A DNA stretch of 64,000 nt from Winogradskyella ouciana (GTDB lineage: Bacteria > Bacteroidota > Bacteroidia > Flavobacteriales > Flavobacteriaceae): NCBI RefSeq assembly GCF_009709615.1, contig NZ_WJYA01000004.1, positions 124,001 to 188,000 on the forward strand. Direction: 5' to 3'. This document shows positions 16,948 through 26,594 of this stretch, piece by piece (position 1 is the stretch's first letter; every line of letters starts with the position of its first letter). A model generated the notes under the pieces. It was given only the letters and a program-made list of their open reading frames with translations, had not been told where the DNA came from and searched no databases. A program made the translations under genes and the position numbers.

Positions 16948-17469
16948 ATGAAAACAAAACAAATCTTAAGTATAATGCACATAGTAGCTTGGATACTATT
17001 TATCGGACTGTGCATTAAAGCAGGAGCTTTTATTATATCCTTTTTTACAAGTCTTTTTGTGAATGATTATGCTGTGCAAAATATTTATTTAGGCCTTGAT
17101 TTTTCTCGTCTTTACAACTTTAGTAAATTACATTATATAATTACAGTTATCTTAATAATCTTAATTGCTAGTTTGAAAGCCTATCTTTTTTATTTACTCA
17201 TAAATGTGTTTAGAAAAGTTGACTTTAATAGCCCGTTTACAGAGCCCGTCGCACAGTTGCTTTCAAAAATCAATAAGGTAGTTTTATATACTGCACTGAT
17301 GGCATTACTCGCAAGTGCGTATAGTGCTTGGCTACATCAACAAACATTCTTTTATCCATATAATTGGGGCGCACAAAGCTTGTTGTTTATGGCAGGAGTA
17401 GTTTTTATTGTTGCATTATTATTTAAACGTGCTGTTGAGATTCAATCAGAAAACGACCTAACCATATAA
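16948..17469 (+). CDS. DUF2975 integral membrane protein
   Basis: The product is 173 aa with four predicted membrane spans (about 10-32, 56-82, 106-125 and 137-158). The inter-span motif FNSPFTEPVAQLLSKINKVVLYTALMA is characteristic of DUF2975. Members are typically encoded immediately before a short Cro/C1-type regulator, as here (2-nt gap), and the pair is thought to act as a membrane-linked regulatory unit. The biochemical role is unknown. Confidence 0.85.
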   Translation: MKTKQILSIMHIVAWILFIGLCIKAGAFIISFFTSLFVNDYAVQNIYLGLDFSRLYNFSKLHYIITVILIILIASLKAYLFYLLINVFRKVDFNSPFTEPVAQLLSKINKVVLYTALMALLASAYSAWLHQQTFFYPYNWGAQSLLFMAGVVFIVALLFKRAVEIQSENDLTI

Positions 17470-17471
17470 AT

Positions 17472-17678
17472 ATGTCAATAGTAGTTAACTTAGATAGAGT
17501 TTTAGCCAAACGAGGCATGAAGAGCAATGAACTTGCGGAAATCATTGGCATCACCACGGCAAACCTTTCCATTTTAAAAACCGGTAAGGCAAAGGCCATT
17601 CGTTTTTCTACTTTAGAAGCCATTTGCAAAGCTTTGGATTGTCAGCCTAGTGATATTTTAGAGTATGTGGAAGATTAA
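17472..17678 (+). CDS. Short XRE/Cro-CI-type transcriptional regulator
   Basis: The product is 68 aa and consists of almost nothing but a helix-turn-helix domain: LAKRGMKSNELAEIIGITTANLSILKTGKAKAIRF (read in parts), then TLEAICKALDCQPSDILEYVED, the standard ending of YozG-like single-domain regulators. It starts 2 nt after the DUF2975 stop and is surely translated from the same mRNA. It likely represses its own operon at the inverted repeats around 16889-16942. Confidence 0.9.
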   Translation: MSIVVNLDRVLAKRGMKSNELAEIIGITTANLSILKTGKAKAIRFSTLEAICKALDCQPSDILEYVED

Positions 17679-17680
17679 CA

Positions 17681-18412
17681 TTAAAAAAGAGTGTCCTTTT
17701 GCACTTTTTCAATAATATAGGATTGGTTGGTATCGATACCTTTTTTGTAGAAATCTCTGCTAATTGGATGTGCCTTAAATGGTTGTGAGCTCATACCAAC
17801 GGCTATAATTTCGTTAATCTCTTGTTCATTCATACCATCATCGAGCCAATCTTCATAGTAATGTTCATCTAAGACTAATGGCATTCGCTTGCCTTTATTA
17901 TGAACCTCCATAAAAAAGTCATTGGCTTCTGTTGTTAGGATGGTAGTACTTAAAGTATTTTTATCGATTTCATTATAAAGACCTGCAAAAAGAAAAAGAT
18001 CGCCCTCTGGATTACTATTGGAGGGTTGATAGCAGAAATAGGGTATGGCTTTTCCATTTTCGTGATGTGGTTCAAAAAAACCATCGGCTAAGATTAAGCA
18101 TCTTTTATTTGTTGCACTTTCTTTATAGGATGGTTTTTCAAAGATACTTTCACCTCTAGCATTTAGTGTGTTACTTTTTTTGCGAAAATCATCTGGATTG
18201 TGTGCAGCCCAATCTGGTATTAGGCCCCAACTTGCGTTATAAATTGTTTCTGGTTCATCCATTTTTATGATTAGTAATTTACCGTGTGTAAAACCATTGA
18301 GGTGGTAGTATGGAGTATAACTTACTGAAGGATGAAATTTAGCATTAACACTGTCTCGCAGCTTTTTCTCTACTTGTTCTCTTTGCTTTCGTAACGCTGT
18401 TGAATAACACAT
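17681..18412 (-). CDS. SOS response-associated (SRAP/HMCES-type) protein
   Basis: SRAP proteins crosslink abasic sites in single-stranded DNA through an N-terminal cysteine exposed after Met removal. From the ATG at 18412 the product is 243 aa and begins MCYSTALRK, placing the catalytic Cys at position 2. An upstream in-frame ATG at 18526 overlaps dinB and would bury that Cys, so it is rejected. Family motifs present: WGLIPDWA, NTLNARGESIFEKPSYKES, RCLILADGFFEPHH (catalytic Glu) and MPLVLDEHYYEDWLD. It lies 26 nt after dinB in the same direction, so it probably belongs to the damage-inducible cassette. Confidence 0.93.
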   Translation of the reverse strand: MCYSTALRKQREQVEKKLRDSVNAKFHPSVSYTPYYHLNGFTHGKLLIIKMDEPETIYNASWGLIPDWAAHNPDDFRKKSNTLNARGESIFEKPSYKESATNKRCLILADGFFEPHHENGKAIPYFCYQPSNSNPEGDLFLFAGLYNEIDKNTLSTTILTTEANDFFMEVHNKGKRMPLVLDEHYYEDWLDDGMNEQEINEIIAVGMSSQPFKAHPISRDFYKKGIDTNQSYIIEKVQKDTLF

Positions 18413-18437
18413 GATTCTAAGATAGTAATTTTTGTTT

Positions 18438-19655
18438 TTATTGATGCCTATTAGCAAGTAAAGGAGGTGGTTCTCCGGTAAACGGATTCCAACGGCTAAT
18501 GGTTTTGGCTTCCATGCCAGCAGCATTCATCACAGCTCTATCTCCGTAACGTTCGCGCATTTTATCTAATGCCTGTGCTAAATTAAGATGCATTTCGTTG
18601 TCTTCAAATAGATTAATTTGGTGACCACCTTCTACCAAATGACTAAACTTTACACCAATAAGGCGTACCAACAATCTACGGTTATATAGTTTTTTAAACA
18701 GGTCTAACACTACAGGAATAATATTATGGTCCATAGCACTGTAGGGAATGCGTTGTTGTTGTGTATAGGTTTGAAAATCGGAATACCGAATCTTAAATGT
18801 CACACAAGCCGTCAATTTATTACCACGACGCAATTGAAAGGCTAAGTTCTCTGCCATAGCAATAACTAAGCCTCTTAGTTTATGAACGTTTGTCGTGTCT
18901 TGCCCAAAGGTACGCTCGGTAGAAATGGATTTGCGCTCATGATATTGAATTACGGGCGAATTGTCTATACCATTGGCTTTTTTCCAAATGGAAAGACCGT
19001 TTTTGCCCAAAACTTTGTGCATTAATTCCATAGGCATGTCCTGCACGGTTTTAATGCGTTTTACACCCAAATCGCACAAAGCTTTATAAGTCACATTGCC
19101 TACCATTGGGATTTTTTTTACCGAAAGTGGTGCTAGAAACGGTTTTTCGGTACCTGAAATAACGCGTATTTCGTTATTGGGTTTGGCCTCTCCTGTCGCA
19201 ATTTTCGAAACCGTTTTATTTAGCGACAAACCAAAAGAAATGGGTAATCCTGTTTCTTTGATGATACGCTGACGCAGTTCTGAAGCCAATTTATGGCAAC
19301 CGAAAAACTTATCCATTCCGGTGAGATCGAGATAAAACTCATCAATAGATGTTTTTTCGTAAAGAGGTACACTTTCTTTAATGACATCAGTTACATTTTG
19401 CGAAAATTTAGTGTATATCCCAGAATTGCCTCTTAAAATAATAGCCTCTGGGCACAACTGTTTTGCCATTCGCATAGGCATGGCAGAGTGTACGCCAAAA
19501 GTTCTGGCTTCATAACTACAAGATGCTACAACACCTCTGTCGCTTGTGCCACCAATGAGCACAGGTTTGCCATTAAGACGGCTGTCTAGTAAACGTTCGC
19601 AAGACACAAAAAAAGTGTCTAAATCCATATGTACTATTGAGCGGTTGTTAACCAT
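18438..19655 (-). CDS. dinB: Y-family DNA polymerase (DinB / Pol IV-like)
   Basis: The product is 405 aa. Catalytic carboxylates are D11 in VHMDLDTFFVSCE and D105/E106 in TSIDEFYLDLTGMD. The steric-gate and finger segment is CSYEARTFGVHSAMPMRMA, and the helix-hairpin-helix follows in VKKIPMVGNVTYKALCDLG. The little-finger domain occupies about 240-350. The end (NLFEDNEMHLNLAQALDKMRERYGD) includes a plausible clamp-binding peptide, INLFED. The start overlaps the dnaE-like stop by 8 nt, so the two polymerases are translationally coupled. Error-prone translesion synthesis together with the adjacent DnaE is the likely role. Confidence 0.95.
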   Translation of the reverse strand: MVNNRSIVHMDLDTFFVSCERLLDSRLNGKPVLIGGTSDRGVVASCSYEARTFGVHSAMPMRMAKQLCPEAIILRGNSGIYTKFSQNVTDVIKESVPLYEKTSIDEFYLDLTGMDKFFGCHKLASELRQRIIKETGLPISFGLSLNKTVSKIATGEAKPNNEIRVISGTEKPFLAPLSVKKIPMVGNVTYKALCDLGVKRIKTVQDMPMELMHKVLGKNGLSIWKKANGIDNSPVIQYHERKSISTERTFGQDTTNVHKLRGLVIAMAENLAFQLRRGNKLTACVTFKIRYSDFQTYTQQQRIPYSAMDHNIIPVVLDLFKKLYNRRLLVRLIGVKFSHLVEGGHQINLFEDNEMHLNLAQALDKMRERYGDRAVMNAAGMEAKTISRWNPFTGEPPPLLANRHQ

Positions 19656-22600
19656 AATTTGCTTTAAGGTCTTTAAAACTTCTTTTTCTTTGAAACGTTG
19701 GATTTAATGATTTTATGGAATATCGAGGATCTTCAATAATTGCCAAACGTTCTAATTTTGAAACCTCGATGGTAACACAGTCAAACTCTATCATTACTTT
19801 GCCTATGATTTCATAAATTCCCTTTCCTCTAAATGGGTATTTTGATGCCACTGGTGGAAAATGAACGGTATCTATAAAATCACCATTACGATCTAAAAAG
19901 GTGCCAAAATGCATCAACTTTCCATTTGAGGTTTTTGTATTTTTTGTGGTAACTAAATAGCCTTCAATTTTCACATATTTGCCTTCTAGTTTATTAAGGT
20001 GCTTTGCACGTAATTTAGTGGTAGATTCTTTTTCTAATAAATGAAATGGGTTGCACAACGGAAAGCCTAATAGTTCAATCTCGTCAAAGGCATTTTCTAA
20101 TGCTGTACTTGGTAATTCTGGTGTACTGTAATTAATGCGTTCAGTTCTAAATAATGTAACTATATGATCTTGAATTACAGTTTTGCTAATTTTTAAATGT
20201 GCTTCCCAAAGCAATTCACGCTTATTGATTTTTGTAAATCTAAACGCATTAATCTTTATAAGAATACCAATCTGTTCTATAGAAATAGGGACACGTTCTA
20301 TAAAATCATCGAGCGAATTAAACAGTCCATAATTTTGGCGTTCTGAAAGGATGCGTTCAATAGTTTTAGATTCTAAGGATTGTAAAAACATAAAACCGAG
20401 ATATATGGTTTTTCCTTTGATAATAGTTTGGGTGTAAGATTGATTGATGCAAGGTGCTTCAATTTTACCACCATGCATTCTGGCTTCGTGTACATAAAGT
20501 TCGGTACTGTAGAATCCACCAAAATTATTAATGGTAGCAGTCATATATTCCAATGGGTAGTAGGCTTTTAAAAACAGACTTTGGTAACTTTCTACGGCGT
20601 AAGAAGCTGAGTGCCCTTTAGCAAAGGCATAACCAGCAAAACTTTCAATCTGTCTCCATATATCTGCAACCAAATCAAAAGGCTTTCCGTCCTTTTTACA
20701 ATTGTCAAAAAACTTTTGTTTCACTTTTAAAAATTCTTCACGCGAACGGAATTTACCAGACATACCACGACGGAGCATATCAGATTCTCCCAAATCTAAA
20801 CCACCAAAATGATGGGCCACTTTAATTACATCTTCTTGATAGACCATAACTCCATAGGTTTCTGGCATAATTTCAGCCAGTACAGGATGCGCTTCTTTAC
20901 GTCTTTCAGGATAACGATAGCGCAAAATATATTGCCGCATCATACCGCTTTTGGCAACACCTGGTCTAATGACCGAACTTGCAGCGACTAAGCCTAAGTA
21001 ATTGTCTACCTGCAATTTTTTTAAGAGCATGCGCATAGCGGGTGATTCTACATAGAAACAACCAATAGCCTTAGCATTTCTAAGTAAATACTTAATGCGT
21101 TCATCTTGTTTAAAACGCTTAATATCATGGATGTCTAAAGCGGGTTGGTTAGGGTGATTATAGCTCACAATTTCTACGGCCTCCTTAATTTTTCCCAAAC
21201 CACGTTGACTTAGTATATCGAACTTGTAAAGTCCTATATCTTCAGCTACGACCATATCAAATTGGGTAGTGGCAAACCCTTTTGGAGGCATAAATGTGGC
21301 ACCATAATAATGAATAGGTTTCTCAGAAATTAAAATTCCACCTGCATGAATCCCCAAATAATTAGGAAACCCTTGAATGTATTTTGAATACTTGATAACA
21401 AGCTGGGATAATCTGTCGAGTTTATGGATATTGTATTTACCTCGTGTAAGTATATCCATCTCAGATTTTGGTAAGCCAAACACTTTTCCAAGTTCTCTTA
21501 CCGAAGCTTTAAATTTAAAGGTGTTATAAACCGTAATAAGCGCTGTGTGCTTAAAGGATTTAAAGATGAATTCAGTAATATCATCTCTGTCTTTCCAAGA
21601 AAAATCAATATCAAAATCGGGAGGATTTTGTCGGAACAGATTGATGAAGCGCTCAAAATATAAATCGAGCTCAATAGGGTCTACATCTGTAATTCGTAAC
21701 AAGTAAGCAATGATACTATTAGCTCCACTACCACGACCAACATAGTAGTAGTCTTTGCTACGTGCATACTCTAAAATTTTCCAGTTGATTAAAAAATAGG
21801 ATACAAAACCTTTCTGTTTAATGATGTTGAGTTCTTTTTCAATACGTTGATAGATTTTTGGTTTAACATCGTTTCCGTAACGGTATGCAATGCCATCATA
21901 GGTTAACTTTTCTAAAAGCTCATAATCAGAATTAGCATTTTTTGTGAGGAACCGTTGATTTTTGGGTATAGGATTTTCAAAATCGAATGAAATTGAGCAA
22001 TTGTCTAACAAATCCTCTGTGTTATTGATAAGACTTGGGAATTCCGAATAGCGTTCGCACAGTTCATTATAAGGCAACATTATATCTTCTGAGCTGCCTT
22101 CTTCAGCTTTTGGAAGTTTGCTCAATAGCGTATTATTATCAATAGCGCGAAGCAAACGATGTGTGTTGAATCCTTTTTTATTTTGAAAAGACACTGTCTT
22201 AAGCACCACTAATTTCTCTCTATGTGTATTCCATTTTGAAAATTTTAGTTGGTTGAGATCTTTTGGCGCAATGCCTAAAAACTCATTCGGTTTTAGTTTA
22301 AAATCTTTCCCTTTTTGGTAAGGGTAAATCACGAAACAGTCTGCTAAAGTTTCTTCTGGTCGTTCAGGAATTTTTAAATCGTGATTGTGAAGAAATTTAG
22401 AGAGATATTCATTTATATTCTGAAAGCCTTGATTGTTTTTTGCGATTAAAATAAATTCTTGTTGTGCGTTGTTTCTAAAATCTACACCGAGCACAGGCTT
22501 TACCTTGTATTTTTTTGAGAGACGAACAATATCTAAACACGCTGAGGTGGTATTAATATCTGTTAACGCCAAAGTCTGTACACCATTTTCTGAAGCAATA

Positions 22601-22668
22601 GCAAGTAGTTGCTCAGGTTTTATAGTACCATAGCGAAGGCTGTAATATGTGTGACAGTTTAAATACAT
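19648..22668 (-). CDS. Short DnaE-type DNA polymerase III alpha (error-prone, DnaE2/ImuC-like)
   Basis: The product is 1006 aa, well below housekeeping DnaE length. The PHP domain is at the N-terminus (HTYYSLRYG at 6-14), but the usual TDH and GxE positions read TDI (36-38) and GVD (61-63), so its metal site is probably weak or lost. Polymerase motifs are intact: GRGSGA (311-316) and PDFDIDF (350-356) with catalytic Asp353 and Asp355. YAFAKGHSASYA, the thumb and an OB-fold (GKYVKIEGYLVTTKNTKTSNGKL, in parts) follow. It is operonic with dinB and divergent from a self-cleaving repressor. This indicates a damage-inducible mutagenesis polymerase rather than the replicase. Confidence 0.9.
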   Translation of the reverse strand: MYLNCHTYYSLRYGTIKPEQLLAIASENGVQTLALTDINTTSACLDIVRLSKKYKVKPVLGVDFRNNAQQEFILIAKNNQGFQNINEYLSKFLHNHDLKIPERPEETLADCFVIYPYQKGKDFKLKPNEFLGIAPKDLNQLKFSKWNTHREKLVVLKTVSFQNKKGFNTHRLLRAIDNNTLLSKLPKAEEGSSEDIMLPYNELCERYSEFPSLINNTEDLLDNCSISFDFENPIPKNQRFLTKNANSDYELLEKLTYDGIAYRYGNDVKPKIYQRIEKELNIIKQKGFVSYFLINWKILEYARSKDYYYVGRGSGANSIIAYLLRITDVDPIELDLYFERFINLFRQNPPDFDIDFSWKDRDDITEFIFKSFKHTALITVYNTFKFKASVRELGKVFGLPKSEMDILTRGKYNIHKLDRLSQLVIKYSKYIQGFPNYLGIHAGGILISEKPIHYYGATFMPPKGFATTQFDMVVAEDIGLYKFDILSQRGLGKIKEAVEIVSYNHPNQPALDIHDIKRFKQDERIKYLLRNAKAIGCFYVESPAMRMLLKKLQVDNYLGLVAASSVIRPGVAKSGMMRQYILRYRYPERRKEAHPVLAEIMPETYGVMVYQEDVIKVAHHFGGLDLGESDMLRRGMSGKFRSREEFLKVKQKFFDNCKKDGKPFDLVADIWRQIESFAGYAFAKGHSASYAVESYQSLFLKAYYPLEYMTATINNFGGFYSTELYVHEARMHGGKIEAPCINQSYTQTIIKGKTIYLGFMFLQSLESKTIERILSERQNYGLFNSLDDFIERVPISIEQIGILIKINAFRFTKINKRELLWEAHLKISKTVIQDHIVTLFRTERINYSTPELPSTALENAFDEIELLGFPLCNPFHLLEKESTTKLRAKHLNKLEGKYVKIEGYLVTTKNTKTSNGKLMHFGTFLDRNGDFIDTVHFPPVASKYPFRGKGIYEIIGKVMIEFDCVTIEVSKLERLAIIEDPRYSIKSLNPTFQRKRSFKDLKANYG

Positions 22669-22744
22669 GGGACTAACAAAATTAGCTACTATATGTAGTT
22701 TTTATTGCTTATATTTGTAGTAAATATTGTTAAAATTAATTAGA
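22669..22744. promoter_or_regulatory. Divergent control region of the mutagenesis cassette
   Basis: Two -7 boxes are seen: TAATTTTG on the minus strand (plus 22677-22684) for the dnaE-dinB operon, and TATATTTG on the plus strand (22710-22717) for the repressor. A palindrome CTAC-TATAT-GTAG (22686-22698) sits just upstream of the first. A perfect ATATTT-GTAGT-AAATAT (22711-22727) overlaps the second. Both include a direct repeat TATATGTAGT / TATTTGTAGT at 22690 and 22712, 22 bp (about two helix turns) apart. These are plausible operators for the S24 repressor. Confidence 0.6.
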
Positions 22745-23512
22745 TTGAAACCTATACAAGCTAACATAAAGCACCTCAGGTCATTAAAGAAACTATCCCA
22801 AGAACGCTTTGCAGACGATTTGGGCTGGACACGTTCTGTAGTTGGTTCTTATGAAGAAGGCAGAAGTGAACCACCTATTGAGCGCTTAATAGATCTGTCT
22901 AATTATTTTGATATTCCTATAGATATTTTGGTGCGCAAAGATTTGCGTAAAGCAAAGGATACCTCGTTTATTGAGGTAGGGAACAAGCGCGTATTGTTTC
23001 CTGTAACCGTAAATGAAGATAATGAGGATCTCATTGAAATTATACCAGCAAAAGCTTCAGCAGGTTATTTATCTGGCTATGATGATCCGGAATATATTGA
23101 GCAGCTTCAAAAAATTAAACTACCATTTTTACCCACAGGAACACACAGAGCTTTTCCTATAAAAGGGGACTCTATGTTACCTGTAAAGCCAGGTTCTTTT
23201 GTTGTTGCTAAATTTATAGAAGATATTAATGATCTAAAAAGCGGAAAGACTTATGTGGTATTGACCAAAGACGACGGTCTAGTGTATAAACGTGTGTACG
23301 TTCCGGAAGGTGACGTGGTTAATTTGCTACTAAGTTCAGATAATAAAGCTTATAAACCTTACCTGGTTTCAAAAGAAAATATTTTGGAGTTATGGGAGTT
23401 TACCTGTTGCATCAACACTCAAGAATATGATGAAAAGGAACTAAAGCTAAGTAGTATTATGACGATGTTCCAAGAGCTAAAAGTAGAGCTGGAGGCCGTA
23501 AAACAAATGTAG
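22745..23512 (+). CDS. LexA-like HTH/S24 self-cleaving repressor
   Basis: The product is 255 aa from TTG 22745. The XRE-type helix-turn-helix lies at about 5-60 (LSQERFADDLGWTRSVVGSYEEGR). A C-terminal S24 peptidase domain has the Ala-Gly scissile bond (KASAGYLSG, A106-G107), the nucleophile S143 (IKGDSMLPV) and the general base K182 (LVYKRVY). All parts needed for RecA-stimulated self-cleavage are present. An in-frame TTG at 22727 would sit inside the palindrome only about 10 nt from the -7 box, so I prefer 22745. No ATG is available. It likely represses itself and the divergent dnaE-dinB operon. Confidence 0.9.
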   Translation: MKPIQANIKHLRSLKKLSQERFADDLGWTRSVVGSYEEGRSEPPIERLIDLSNYFDIPIDILVRKDLRKAKDTSFIEVGNKRVLFPVTVNEDNEDLIEIIPAKASAGYLSGYDDPEYIEQLQKIKLPFLPTGTHRAFPIKGDSMLPVKPGSFVVAKFIEDINDLKSGKTYVVLTKDDGLVYKRVYVPEGDVVNLLLSSDNKAYKPYLVSKENILELWEFTCCINTQEYDEKELKLSSIMTMFQELKVELEAVKQM

Positions 23513-23513
23513 G

Positions 23514-24488
23514 ATGAAGCAAGCTATAAAATGGGGAATTATTGGTTGCGGCAACGTTACCGAAGTTAAAAGCGGACCAGCCTACAAAATGACCGAAGGT
23601 TTTGAGCTTGTCGCCGTGATGCGAAGAAACTTAGCCTTAGCTCAAAATTATGCTGAACGACATAATATACCGCGTTTTTATGATGATGCAGATGAGCTAA
23701 TTAATGAATCTGAAGTTGATGCCGTTTATATTGCCACACCACCAGACAGTCATTATTACTATGCCATGAAAGTAGCCGAAGCCGGCAAAATCTGCTGTAT
23801 TGAAAAACCAATGGCACCAAATTATACGGAATGTATTCAGATTTGTGATGCTTTTGAAAAACGAAATTTACCATTGTTTGTGGCCTATTACCGTAGATCC
23901 TTACCGAGATTCAATAAAGTGAAATCTCTATTGGAAGAACAAGCTATTGGAGATGTGCGATACATTCATTGGACGCTCACCAGAACACCAAGTGAGAAAG
24001 ACCAATCAAAAGATTATAATTGGCGAACCGATGCAAAGATTGCACCTGCTGGTTATTTTGATGATTTGGCAAGCCACGGTCTAGATTTGTTTGCTTATTT
24101 GTTGGGAGATATAAAGGAAGCTTCAGGAATAAGCAGTAACCAACAGCAATTATATACAGCAAAAGATGCCGTTTCGGGTTCTTGGGTACACCATTCTGGA
24201 GTTATGGGTTCTGGTACTTGGAATTTTGGTGCTTATGAGCGCGAAGATAAAGTCAAAATTATAGGAAGTGATGGGGAAATAAGGTTTTCGGTATTTCTTG
24301 AAGAGCCTCTTACATTAATCAAAAATGGTGGAATTAAAGAATTTGTAATTGATAACCCAAAGCATATTCAACAATACCATATAGAAAACATGAAGAAACA
24401 TTTGGATGGTACTTTACAACATCCGTCCACTGGAAAAACCGCAACGCATACGGCTTGGGTCATGGACAAGATATTAGGTAAGCTATAA
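23514..24488 (+). CDS. Gfo/Idh/MocA family NAD(P)-dependent oxidoreductase
   Basis: The product is 324 aa. The Rossmann fold begins at once (KWGIIGCGNVTEVKSGPAY), followed by VYIATPPDSHYYYAMKVAEAGK and the catalytic CIEKPMAPNYTEC, with the conserved EKP lysine. The GFO/IDH C-terminal sheet has GYFDDLASHGLDLFAYLLG. The substrate is probably a sugar or inositol derivative but cannot be specified. It starts 1 nt after the repressor stop, so it is co-transcribed with the repressor. No functional link to mutagenesis is evident. A good terminator follows. Confidence 0.9.
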   Translation: MKQAIKWGIIGCGNVTEVKSGPAYKMTEGFELVAVMRRNLALAQNYAERHNIPRFYDDADELINESEVDAVYIATPPDSHYYYAMKVAEAGKICCIEKPMAPNYTECIQICDAFEKRNLPLFVAYYRRSLPRFNKVKSLLEEQAIGDVRYIHWTLTRTPSEKDQSKDYNWRTDAKIAPAGYFDDLASHGLDLFAYLLGDIKEASGISSNQQQLYTAKDAVSGSWVHHSGVMGSGTWNFGAYEREDKVKIIGSDGEIRFSVFLEEPLTLIKNGGIKEFVIDNPKHIQQYHIENMKKHLDGTLQHPSTGKTATHTAWVMDKILGKL

Positions 24489-24501
24489 TAAAGCAAAAAA
24501 A

Positions 24502-24525
24502 AACGCGAAGCACCTGCTTCGCGTT
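24502..24525 (+). terminator. Terminator after the oxidoreductase gene
   Basis: AACGCGAAGC-ACCT-GCTTCGCGTT has perfect 10-bp arms, preceded by an A-run and followed by CTTTATATTT. It ends the plus-strand transcript and, read on the other strand with T-run TTTTTTTGC, also suits the atpC end. Confidence 0.85.
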
Positions 24526-24548
24526 CTTTATATTTCAGTTGAAATAAT

Positions 24549-24827
24549 CTAATCTGCTAAAACAATTAGCTTATTATCTTTCATTTCAATAGTACCAGAA
24601 TTGATGGCTAACCAAACACCTTTATCTGACTTGGTAAATTTGTCTTCAACCTCTTCTTCTAATTGAATATTATTACCAGCCACTTTAACGTGTCCTTCTT
24701 TAAGAATAGATACGATAGGAGCGTGATCTTTTAACATTTCGAACTCACCATTAACACCAGGAACAGTAACAGAATCTACTTCTCCACTAAATAATGTTGC
24801 TTCAGGTGATACAATTTCTAAATACAT
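24549..24827 (-). CDS. atpC: ATP synthase F1 epsilon subunit
   Basis: The product is 92 aa and comprises only the N-terminal beta-sandwich (MYLEIVSPEATLFSGEVDSVTVPGVNGEFEML...HAPIVSILKEG, in parts). It lacks the C-terminal helical hairpin found in the 130-140 aa enterobacterial protein, so the usual extended-helix inhibition cannot operate. Short epsilon is normal in flavobacteria. It is encoded directly after atpD, separated by a 78-bp spacer filled with tandem repeats. The other ATP synthase genes are not in this window. Confidence 0.95.
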   Translation of the reverse strand: MYLEIVSPEATLFSGEVDSVTVPGVNGEFEMLKDHAPIVSILKEGHVKVAGNNIQLEEEVEDKFTKSDKGVWLAINSGTIEMKDNKLIVLAD

Positions 24828-24835
24828 AGTTTTTT

Positions 24836-24902
24836 AGTATTTAGTAATCAGTATTTAGTAATTAGTAGCGACTGCATACTGCATACTGCATACTGCTTAC
24901 TG
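24836..24902. repeat. Short tandem repeats in the atpD-atpC spacer
   Basis: Two copies of the 14-mer AGTATTTAGTAAT(C/T) at 24836-24863 are followed by 7-bp units CTGCATA, CTGCATA, CTGCATA, CTGCTTA, CTG at 24872-24902. Non-coding. Both motifs look like remnants of flavobacterial intergenic repeats. Confidence 0.8.
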
Positions 24903-24905
24903 TTT

Positions 24906-26417
<1,512 letters not shown>

Positions 26418-26499
26418 TTATATGTTTTTGTTTTGCAATAATTTAAATATGAAAAAACAAGTCACCTAAACAAGTTAAATAGGTGTGTTTTTTGCGCTG

Positions 26500-26507
26500 C
26501 AAAGATA
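26500..26507 (-). promoter_or_regulatory. -7 box of the atpD-atpC promoter
   Basis: The minus strand reads TATCTTTGCA, containing a perfect TAnnTTTG, about 86 nt before the atpD ATG. The leader contains a possible 6-bp stem CACCTA/TAGGTG (26463-26485). No convincing -33 TTTG was found. Confidence 0.5.
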
Positions 26508-26544
26508 TAGTTTTATTTAAAAAAATGGGCCTTTTTTTAAATAA

Positions 26545-26573
26545 AAAAACACGCTTTATAAAAGCGTGTTTTT
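26545..26573 (-). terminator. Terminator of the TonB receptor/GDSL lipoprotein transcript
   Basis: Thirteen-bp arms AAAAACACGCTTT / AAAGCGTGTTTTT with loop ATA lie 22 nt after the lipoprotein stop, and the hairpin ends in a T-run on the minus strand. Confidence 0.85.
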
Positions 26574-26594
26574 AGATGTATAAATATTGCTATC

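Noticed and set aside
18413..18526. Longer start for the SRAP gene
   Set aside because: It would overlap dinB and place 38 residues before the catalytic cysteine, which must be at position 2.
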